In this document: positions 1-5,930 of the stretch, in pieces | Layout: each line of letters begins with the position of its first letter | Numbering within the stretch: the stretch's first letter is position 1 | DNA from: Bacteroidota bacterium | GTDB taxonomy: Bacteria; Bacteroidota; Bacteroidia; Bacteroidales; VadinHA17 | Length of the DNA: 8,827 nt | Assembly (NCBI GenBank): GCA_022711195.1 | Contig: JAKLFN010000084.1 | Coordinates: 1-8,827, forward strand | Direction: 5' to 3' | Program-made: the position numbers and the translations under genes | Notes under the pieces: generated by a model | What the model saw: only the letters and a program-made list of their open reading frames with translations | What the model was told of the DNA's origin: nothing | The model's database searches: none

Positions 1-840
1 AACTACTGTAACAGGATGCCATGGATCAAGTTCCTTAATCAGCCTGTAGATGGTTAACAGAGAATCGGGCTCAAATTTATATCCATTGGGCTCATCGGCA
101 ATATACCAGGCAAGGAGTGCAGGGTGGTCCTTAAATGCTTGAATCTCTCTGACAAGAAGCTCCCTCTTTTCGTCATCGCCCATCCCTTCAATTTTTGAAG
201 AGACGCCTCCTCCTCCTGAAACTGAAAGGAGATTATAATGAACTTTCATTCCCAGCTGCGCACAACGATCCATATATTCTTTCCTGCCTGAGAATGACGA
301 TGGAAGGATCTTCTGGTATGGCGAGATCATATTGAAACCCTTTACAGCCTCCTCCTCGGGAAGAGTTGGATGTACGGGTGTATATGTATAAAATCCAAAA
401 GGGAAAAAATCTCTTTTGTTTACAATCAAACCTCCTGTAAAGCGATCTATTTTTACCTCATTCGATTTGTAAGTGAGTATCTTCAGCGTAGTCTTTGCCG
501 TATAATCTGTTTTCTTGCCTCCTGCAGTAATATTTGCTTTAATATGATAATCTGAAGGAGGTAACGTTAGATCAAACGGGATCCTTAAAGGATTCCTGAG
601 GGGAATGACAGCCAGTAAGCCAGTTGTGTCTTTGTTGATTATAATCCTGACAGACAGTTTATTATGAATTAGTTCCTGAGGGATGAAAAGAAGCAGTTCT
701 CCTTTCTTCTCATATGTATAGTAGCTGTACCTTGTTGTCAGCCTGAACGATGTGGTATCGGCCGGTAGTGAGAAACAGGTTTTTTCTCCGGCAACAAGGA
801 TGATCAGGAACAGAATTATAATTATGTATCTCCTACCCAT
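1..840 (-). CDS. Exported glycoside-hydrolase-like protein (TIM-barrel), C-terminus outside window
   Basis: The frame is open from an ATG at 840 to the window edge, giving 280 residues without a stop; the rest lies beyond base 1. Residues 1-5 (MGRRY) and the hydrophobic run at 6-18 (IIIILFLIILVAG) form a signal peptide. No lipobox cysteine is placed correctly. Residues about 28-130 look beta-rich and probably form an accessory sandwich domain. From about 140 a TIM-barrel pattern begins: 'FFPFGFYTYTP' (145-155), 'FNMISPY' (169-175), 'AQLGMKVHYNLLSV' (194-207) and 'HPALLAWYIADEP' (239-251). In clan GH-A-type hydrolases the acid/base glutamate sits at the end of barrel strand 4; E250 in 'ADEP' is the candidate here. 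The nucleophile would be outside the window. Substrate and GH family cannot be named. The start lies 18 bases after the stop of the anti-sigma-like gene, so co-transcription is likely. An enzyme-like fold without activity is the main alternative. Confidence 0.72.
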   Translation of the reverse strand, partial: MGRRYIIIILFLIILVAGEKTCFSLPADTTSFRLTTRYSYYTYEKKGELLLFIPQELIHNKLSVRIIINKDTTGLLAVIPLRNPLRIPFDLTLPPSDYHIKANITAGGKKTDYTAKTTLKILTYKSNEVKIDRFTGGLIVNKRDFFPFGFYTYTPVHPTLPEEEAVKGFNMISPYQKILPSSFSGRKEYMDRCAQLGMKVHYNLLSVSGGGGVSSKIEGMGDDEKRELLVREIQAFKDHPALLAWYIADEPNGYKFEPDSLLTIYRLIKELDPWHPVTVV

Positions 841-858
841 CTGTTTCTTAACTGGCAC

Positions 859-1881
859 TTATTTTTTAAATACTATTCTCAATCTTACTTCATCATCATG
901 TGGTACGCCGTCTGTTCTACCGGGCATCCATGCCGGGCCTTCCCGTACGAGCCTTTCTGCTTCTGCAGAGAATTCATCGCCGGGGCTCCTTACAACCTTC
1001 AGGCTGTCTAATACGCCTGAGGCTTTCACAATGAAGCTGACGATAACCACAGCCCTTTCACCCTCTTTCAGATTTTCAGGGACTATTATATTGCCGGCAA
1101 TATAATCATTGTAACTCTTTTTTCCCTCAACCGGAAGGGGAGGAGTGAAGCCGTCAGCTTCCTGTCTCTCCACACCATAGCCAGTTACAACAACCTCATC
1201 GAGGCTAACCTCTTCCGTGTCAGGAACAGACTTCTTCCTGATGCCGTACACGGCAGTAACGGCCTGTGCAGCAGCAGGATATTGCTTCTCAGCATTTACA
1301 TCTTCTTGTTTATTTTCATCGACAATTATATGGTCGTCAGTTTGTGGCACGATATTCTTTTCCCCGGTATCTTCTGCCTTAACTGCCTGTGTGCTTATAG
1401 CTTCACGGTTTATAGCGTCAGCGATCCGCTGCCCGGGCCGGGACAAGACCTGCCTGTTTTCAGCGATAATCTTTTCTTCATCTCCTGTTATCTCTCCCCT
1501 GATCGGTTCAGCCTCCTTAATATCCATTGTTGCCGGCACGGCGATTATCGTCTCTTTTTCTTTTATGCTTTCATAATTATTCCTTGTTACCAGGAATATT
1601 GTTGATATGATCATTAGAACAGCTGCCGATGCTGCTATGCGGTAAAAGACAAAACTTTTTCTTTTTCCCGATCTGCTTTTTATCAGTCTATCCAGGTGCG
1701 AAAGATCCTTCTCAGAACTTGCAGCAGGGAATTCCGAAAAGCCTTCTTCAGCCTCAGCAGCAAAAGGATCTTTCTGAAGTTCTCTCTCGAAGGAATTCTT
1801 CTCCCTCTCGCTCATTTCTCCTTTTCTGTACCTTAGAAAATCTGAGCGGCTAATATTTCCTTGTTTTTCTCTTTCTTTCAT
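859..1881 (-). CDS. Anti-sigma-like single-pass membrane protein with C-terminal TonB-C domain
   Basis: This 340-residue protein probably holds the upstream ECF sigma factor at the inner membrane and reads a periplasmic signal. Residues 1-78 are charged and predicted cytoplasmic. The stretch at about 11-48 ('DFLRYRKGEMS', then 'KDPFAAEAEEGF') matches, from memory, the N-terminus of many Bacteroidota proteins annotated as anti-sigma or 'energy transducer TonB'. It has no HxxxCxxC zinc motif, so it is not a ZAS-type anti-sigma. One membrane helix spans about 77-99. Residues 100-225 are a charged, low-complexity linker. A SusC-type motif, LDEVVVTGYG, sits at 227-236. Residues about 253-340 resemble TonB-C, with 'VSFIVKASGVLDSLKVVRSPG' split across two strands and 'WMPGRTDG' near the end. 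The helix lacks the serine/histidine pair that couples E. coli TonB to ExbBD, and the linker is not proline-rich, so a true energising TonB is unlikely. The start codon overlaps the sigma stop as ATGA, indicating translational coupling. Confidence 0.8.
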   Translation of the reverse strand: MKEREKQGNISRSDFLRYRKGEMSEREKNSFERELQKDPFAAEAEEGFSEFPAASSEKDLSHLDRLIKSRSGKRKSFVFYRIAASAAVLMIISTIFLVTRNNYESIKEKETIIAVPATMDIKEAEPIRGEITGDEEKIIAENRQVLSRPGQRIADAINREAISTQAVKAEDTGEKNIVPQTDDHIIVDENKQEDVNAEKQYPAAAQAVTAVYGIRKKSVPDTEEVSLDEVVVTGYGVERQEADGFTPPLPVEGKKSYNDYIAGNIIVPENLKEGERAVVIVSFIVKASGVLDSLKVVRSPGDEFSAEAERLVREGPAWMPGRTDGVPHDDEVRLRIVFKK

Positions 1882-2444
1882 TTTCCTGCTTCAAGACATA
1901 GTTTCAGATTTCTCTTCCCGTTCTGAAGATGGCTTTTGACCTTCTTTTCATCAATATCCAGGGATCGTGCAATTTCACTGTAGCACCTGTTCTCATAGTA
2001 AAAAAGGAGAATGCACTTTTTCTGTTCATCCTTCAACCTTTCAATACAATCTTCCAGTGCTTTGTCCATATCCGGTTCGTCTTTGTCAATAGGATGCAAT
2101 TCGTATTCAGATTCCATAAAATTTCCCGGATCAATAGCCCAATCTTTAAATTTTTCGGTATTGGTGCGACCGGCTCTCAGCTGCATCAGGCAATAATTCT
2201 TTGTGACAACGTGAAGCCAGCCCCTGAAATTCTCAATCTTCTGCTTTGGGATCTCCGTAATTAATTTTTCAAATATCTGAATAACTGCATCCTGCGATTC
2301 GTCACGGTCTTTCAGATATTTCAGGCACACACCATATACCAGGTGCATATATCCTGAATAGAGTTCCCCGAGGATTTCAAGATCACCGGTAGCACTAAAT
2401 TCATCTGTCAGTTCTTCGACCGATCTTCCCTTCATAATTATCAT
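1878..2444 (-). CDS. ECF-type RNA polymerase sigma factor
   Basis: This 188-residue protein directs RNA polymerase to a specific promoter set and belongs to the sigma-70 ECF group, having regions 2 and 4 only. Region 2 covers about residues 24-92: 'LYSGYMHLVYGVCLKYL', then 'DESQDAVIQIFEKLI' (the DAxDxxQ-like core-binding segment), then 'FRGWLHVVTKNYCLMQLR'. An acidic linker follows at about 100-127. Region 4 covers about 128-183, with the helix-turn-helix 'YSEIARSLDIDEKKVKSHLQNGKRNLK' split over recognition and support helices. Length is typical for the group. The stop overlaps the start of the anti-sigma-like gene by four bases, the classic sigma/anti-sigma arrangement. The start is uncertain: Met1 (2444) and Met4 (2435) are both plausible and neither has a Shine-Dalgarno site, as is common in Bacteroidota. 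The target promoters are unknown; autoregulation and control of the divergent vWA gene are natural guesses. Confidence 0.92.
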   Translation of the reverse strand: MIIMKGRSVEELTDEFSATGDLEILGELYSGYMHLVYGVCLKYLKDRDESQDAVIQIFEKLITEIPKQKIENFRGWLHVVTKNYCLMQLRAGRTNTEKFKDWAIDPGNFMESEYELHPIDKDEPDMDKALEDCIERLKDEQKKCILLFYYENRCYSEIARSLDIDEKKVKSHLQNGKRNLKLCLEAGK

Positions 2445-2542
2445 TAAAGATAATTCAAAATAAAAAAAGTCTCTAATGATTTATGGAATTTGGAAAACCT
2501 GTGCATCATGTTAGAAAAGTTTAACCAAAAAAAATTAAAGAC
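2445..2542. promoter_or_regulatory. Divergent promoter region between the sigma factor and the vWA gene
   Basis: This 98-bp A/T-rich spacer separates two divergently transcribed genes, so both promoters should lie here unless they reach into the coding sequences. On the minus strand TTATTTTG (2463-2456) differs at one position from the Bacteroidota -7 element TAnnTTTG, but it sits very close to the sigma start and has no clear TTTG -33 partner. On the plus strand a TTTG at 2489-2492 could be a -33 element, yet nothing convincing follows at -7. The A-rich stretch at 2526-2537 just before the vWA start resembles the leaders that replace Shine-Dalgarno sites in this phylum. I cannot assign an exact promoter. 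An ECF-dependent promoter used by the neighbouring sigma factor would also fit. Confidence 0.5.
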
Positions 2543-4396
2543 ATGAAAAACAGTTTTAAAGTTTACGTAATACTGATCCTTGCTGCTATTGCGATCTCCT
2601 TTATAGAAGGAAGAACACTTACCGGCAGGGTGACTGACGAGCAGGGTGTGCCGCTTTCAGGTGTGACGGTTCAGTTGAAAGGCGCGCCCACAGGAACTAT
2701 AACTGACCTCAGGGGTAATTATAAAATCACTATTGGTCAGGATGACAAAACCCTTGTGTTTTCATTCATCGGGTATGTAACAGTAGAACAGAAAATTGGA
2801 GACCGCTCCATAATCAATGTAACAATGAAGCCCGAAATAGTGGCTATGGATGAACTTATCGTGACAGGTTATGGTGTAAAGCGTGATTACGCAGCAAAGG
2901 CTGCTCCTTCAGTTACAGGAATAGCTTATGAGTCGAGGGCAAGTTTTCAGAAGTATAACAACAATTTCAATACAGAGGGTTATGCTTCTGTAAATGAGAA
3001 TGGCTACAAGAATGTGCGAAACAGTCCTTTATCCACTTTCTCGATCGACGTTGATAATGCCTCCTATTCCAACATACGCAGGTTCATAAACAACGGGACT
3101 CTTCCTCCGGCCGATGCTGTAAGGATAGAGGAGATGATCAACTACTTCAGGTATGATTATCCTGAACCGCATGGAGAACATCCTTTCTCGGTTTATACAG
3201 AGCTGGCAACCTGCCCCTGGGATACAAAGCACCTTCTTCTACAGGTAGGCCTGCGGGGTAAAAATATTGATAAATCTTCTCTTCCGCATTCAAACCTTGT
3301 ATTTCTGATCGATGTGTCGGGATCGATGAATTCACCGAACAAGCTTCCATTGCTGAAATCGGCTTTCGGACTACTTGTCAATGAGCTGAGACCACAGGAT
3401 CATGTTGCGATAGTAGTTTATGCAGGTGCAGCTGGACTGGTACTTGAATCGACACCAGGCAACAGGAAGGAGATTATCATGAGAGCCATCGACAACCTTG
3501 AGGCAGGCGGATCGACAGCTGGCGGTGCCGGATTAAGGCTGGCATATAAAGAAGCTGAGAAAAATTTTATCAAAGGAGGAAATAACAGGATCATCCTGGC
3601 CACTGACGGAGACTTTAACGTTGGGGAATCAAGCAATGGAGGGATGGAAAGACTTGTTGAAGAACAGCGTCAGCTGGGCATTTTTATAACTGTTCTCGGT
3701 TTTGGGATGGGCAACTACAAGGATGATAAAATGGAGATAATTGCCGATAAAGGGAATGGCAACTATTCATATATCGATAATCTGCAGGAAGCTCGCAGAG
3801 TACTTGTTCGCGAGTTCGGTGGTACTTTATTTACTATTGCCAAAGATGTCAAATTCCAGCTGGAATTCAATCCTTCAAAGGTCGATTCGTACAGGCTAAT
3901 CGGTTATGAGAACAGGCTGCTCAATGATGAAGATTTCAATGATGACACAAAAGATGCAGGAGAGATGGGATCCGGTCACATGGTAACTGCACTCTACGAG
4001 ATTGTTCCCTCAGGCTCAGGAGGAAAGGTGCCATCTGTTGATCCGCTTAAATACCAGACAACCAGAAAAACAGAGGAAGAGAATTTCTCTGACGAGCTTC
4101 TTACAATTAAGGTTCGTTACAAGCAGCCTGATGGAAATACCAGCAGGCTCTTTGAGAAACCTGTAAGGTCGAATCCTGTTTCTGTAGATGAAGTCTCAGG
4201 CAACCTTCGCTTTGCCGCCGCTGTTGTTGAATTCGGAATGATCCTGAGAGAATCGGAATACAAAGGAAACTCGACTCTTGAGAGCGCTGTCCGGCTCGCT
4301 CAATCAGCAAAAGGTGAAGACGAAGATGGTTATAGGTCGGAACTTGTAAGGTTGATCGAAACAGCCAGGAGCATGAGAACAATTTCTGACAGGTAA
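2543..4396 (+). CDS. Exported YfbK-type von Willebrand factor A protein with N-terminal carboxypeptidase-regulatory-like domain
   Basis: The 617-residue product is exported. A signal peptide occupies about 1-23 and no lipobox cysteine is present. Residues about 25-97 form a carboxypeptidase-regulatory-like (CPD) beta-sandwich: 'LTGRVTDEQGVPLSGVTV', 'GTITDLRGNYKI' and 'LVFSFIGY'. It is followed by the SusC-type motif MDELIVTGYG at 102-111. Residues about 161-240 match the vWA N-terminal domain of the YfbK family ('STFSIDVDNASYSNIRRF', 'LPPADAVRIEEMINYF'). The vWA domain spans about 250-425 with an intact metal-binding site: D257-x-S259-x-S261, T325 and D355 ('TDGD'). Residues about 430-615 fit the C-terminal domain of YfbK-like proteins (DUF3520). 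No transmembrane or barrel segment follows. In the family the biochemical role is poorly known; metal-dependent protein binding in the periplasm or at the cell surface is inferred. It is transcribed divergently from an ECF sigma/anti-sigma pair, suggesting shared regulation. Confidence 0.9.
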   Translation: MKNSFKVYVILILAAIAISFIEGRTLTGRVTDEQGVPLSGVTVQLKGAPTGTITDLRGNYKITIGQDDKTLVFSFIGYVTVEQKIGDRSIINVTMKPEIVAMDELIVTGYGVKRDYAAKAAPSVTGIAYESRASFQKYNNNFNTEGYASVNENGYKNVRNSPLSTFSIDVDNASYSNIRRFINNGTLPPADAVRIEEMINYFRYDYPEPHGEHPFSVYTELATCPWDTKHLLLQVGLRGKNIDKSSLPHSNLVFLIDVSGSMNSPNKLPLLKSAFGLLVNELRPQDHVAIVVYAGAAGLVLESTPGNRKEIIMRAIDNLEAGGSTAGGAGLRLAYKEAEKNFIKGGNNRIILATDGDFNVGESSNGGMERLVEEQRQLGIFITVLGFGMGNYKDDKMEIIADKGNGNYSYIDNLQEARRVLVREFGGTLFTIAKDVKFQLEFNPSKVDSYRLIGYENRLLNDEDFNDDTKDAGEMGSGHMVTALYEIVPSGSGGKVPSVDPLKYQTTRKTEEENFSDELLTIKVRYKQPDGNTSRLFEKPVRSNPVSVDEVSGNLRFAAAVVEFGMILRESEYKGNSTLESAVRLAQSAKGEDEDGYRSELVRLIETARSMRTISDR

Positions 4397-4400
4397 GAGG

Positions 4401-4473
4401 TTTCCCGCAGATCTCGCAGATTTTCGCAGAAATATTTTTAGTATCTGCGTTTATCTGCGTAATCTGCGAGAGA
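4401..4473. repeat. Symmetric CGCAGA/TCTGCG hairpin element in a convergent gap
   Basis: Three CGCAGA hexamers (4406, 4415, 4425) are mirrored by three TCTGCG hexamers (4444, 4454, 4463). Every pair shares the same axis at base 4437, and the spacings run 9, 10 on the left and 10, 9 on the right. Pairing around this axis gives stems of 4 (one G-T), 7, 7 and 6 base pairs with small internal loops and a 13-base loop (4431-4443). A second register, TCTCGCAGATT (4412-4422) against AATCTGCGAGA (4461-4471), gives a perfect 11-bp match. The element leaves 4 bases to the vWA stop codon and 4 to the gltD stop codon. It may act as a bidirectional terminator or transcript-end stabiliser, but neither strand shows a following T-tract, so it is not a canonical intrinsic terminator. 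Similar CGCAGA/TCTGCG-rich intergenic repeats occur, from memory, in other Bacteroidota genomes. Confidence 0.85.
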
Positions 4474-4477
4474 AATA

Positions 4478-5899
4478 TCAATGTGTATTCAGAAATAAAT
4501 CGATTGCCTTCGCGACTTTTCGTCCGGAGGCGATCGCATTTACAACCAGGCTTGCCCCCGTGACTGTGTCGCCGGCAGCAAAAACCTTTGGATGATTTGT
4601 TACCATTTGTTCGTTGACTTTAACATTCTTCCTGCCGTCGAGGTCAAGGCCCAGCTCTGTCAGAAGGCCATCAAGAACAGGATGTTCAAAACCCAGGGCC
4701 AGCAAAATAAGATCCGCTTCTATAACACGGCGGCTGCCCTGGACAGGGTTCATGACATACTTTCCATCGGCAAGCGCCCATGTAACCAGTTCAATTTCTG
4801 CACCCCTTACCACTCTGCCATCAGCAACAAACCTGACAGTGGAGATGTTCCAAAGCCTCTCACAGCCTTCTTCATGTGAGGTGGATCGTTTAAGCACTTT
4901 TGCATAATATGGCCATGGATTTGAAGGTAACCTCGAAAGAGGCGGTTCAGGCATTATTTCAACCTGGGTCACACTCTTCGCCTTCTGACGTATGGCAGTA
5001 CCCACACAATCAGAACCTGTATCGCCACCTCCTATGACAAGCACTTCCTTTCCTTCAGCAGTTATCCGCTGTTCCGACAGGGGAATGAGTCCTGAATTCA
5101 CCCTGTTCTGCTCCGCCAGGTAGTCCATGGCATAATGGATACCCTCGCTCTCACTGCCGGGAACATTAAGCTTCCTGGGATGACCCGAGCCGATGGTTAT
5201 GCAAACGGCATCGAATGAATCAATGATTTCCCTGACTGGTATCTCTTTACCTATATTTGCAGATGTCCGTATCATTATTCCCTCACTTACCATAAGGCTC
5301 AGCCTTCTTTCTACAACAGCCTTGCTAAGCTTAAAATCAGGAATACCAAAACGAAGCAACCCACCCGCTTTCTCATCTTTCTCAAAAAGTGTAACACTGT
5401 GCCCTGACTTATTCAGAAGATCAGCCGCTGCCATACCCGCGGGTCCGCTGCCTATTACAGCAACTGTCTTTCCGGTCCTGTATTTTGGGGGTAAAGGTTT
5501 TATATAACCTTCGGTAAAAGCTTTTTCGGTAATTGCCACTTCGTTCTCACGAATGGTGACCGGTTCCATGTTGAGGTTCAGCACACATGCATGTTCACAG
5601 CCTGCAGGACATATCCTTCCTGTGAATTCAGGAAAATTATTTGTAGCGTTAAGCCTTTCATAGGCGGCTCTCCACTCTCCCTTCCAGAGCAGGTCGTTCC
5701 ACTCAGGGATCAGATTATCAACCGGACAACTCCAGTGACAGAATGGTATCCCGCAGTCCATACATCGTGATGCCTGGAGCATCCTGTCTTCACTGTTAAG
5801 AACCTGCTCGACCTCACTGAAATCACATATCCTTTCATTTAAGGGCCTGTTACCAGCTTCCTTTCTCTTTATTTTTAAAAAACCTGTCGGATCAGCCAT
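4478..5899 (-). CDS. gltD: Glutamate synthase, small (beta) subunit
   Basis: The 473-residue subunit takes electrons from NAD(P)H through FAD and passes them through iron-sulfur clusters to the large subunit, which makes glutamate from glutamine and 2-oxoglutarate. N-terminal cysteines for [4Fe-4S] clusters are present: C46, C49, C54, C58 ('CMDCGIPFCHWSCP') and C97, C101, C105 ('CPAGCEHAC'). The FAD-binding fold starts with GSGPAG at 150-155 and continues to 'GGLLRFGIPDFKL' (179-191). The NAD(P)H fold has GGGDTGSD at 290-297. The closing FAD motif 'AAGDTVTGASLVVNAI' covers 441-456. Length fits the family. The start is the first Met, giving the usual 'FLKIKRKEAGNRP' N-terminus. It lies 31 bases downstream of gltB on the same strand and is almost certainly co-transcribed with it. 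Related FAD subunits of dihydropyrimidine dehydrogenase or NfnB share the fold, but the adjacent gltB settles the identity. Confidence 0.97.
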   Translation of the reverse strand: MADPTGFLKIKRKEAGNRPLNERICDFSEVEQVLNSEDRMLQASRCMDCGIPFCHWSCPVDNLIPEWNDLLWKGEWRAAYERLNATNNFPEFTGRICPAGCEHACVLNLNMEPVTIRENEVAITEKAFTEGYIKPLPPKYRTGKTVAVIGSGPAGMAAADLLNKSGHSVTLFEKDEKAGGLLRFGIPDFKLSKAVVERRLSLMVSEGIMIRTSANIGKEIPVREIIDSFDAVCITIGSGHPRKLNVPGSESEGIHYAMDYLAEQNRVNSGLIPLSEQRITAEGKEVLVIGGGDTGSDCVGTAIRQKAKSVTQVEIMPEPPLSRLPSNPWPYYAKVLKRSTSHEEGCERLWNISTVRFVADGRVVRGAEIELVTWALADGKYVMNPVQGSRRVIEADLILLALGFEHPVLDGLLTELGLDLDGRKNVKVNEQMVTNHPKVFAAGDTVTGASLVVNAIASGRKVAKAIDLFLNTH

Positions 5900-5930
5900 A
5901 AATAAATTGTGTAATTAATTTAACCTCATT

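Noticed and set aside
752..1605. Plus-strand open frames at 752-1105, 1217-1576 and 1282-1605
   Set aside because: They lie antisense to the hydrolase start and the anti-sigma-like gene. Their products show no family motif, while the minus-strand frame has a clear membrane helix and TonB-C domain.
2456..2463. TTATTTTG as a definite -7 promoter element for the sigma factor
   Set aside because: It differs from TAnnTTTG at one position, has no matching -33 element at proper spacing, and would leave almost no leader before the start codon.
2543..4396. TonB-dependent (SusC-like) transporter suggested by the CPD domain plus VTGYG motif
   Set aside because: No plug or beta-barrel follows; the remaining 500 residues are YfbK-type vWA domains with an intact MIDAS.
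859..4396. Mobile element or recently acquired island carrying the sigma/vWA cluster
   Set aside because: No transposase, integrase, tRNA or flanking direct repeat is visible, and base composition does not obviously change at the gltD boundary.
4406..4468. CRISPR-like array of short repeats
   Set aside because: Units are only 6 bases, arranged as an inverted rather than direct array, and there are no spacers of useful length.
4107..4481. Minus-strand open frame of 124 residues ending in the convergent gap
   Set aside because: Its N-terminal part is a translation of the CGCAGA/TCTGCG repeat and the rest is antisense to the end of the vWA gene. Such repeat-derived frames are commonly mis-annotated as small proteins.
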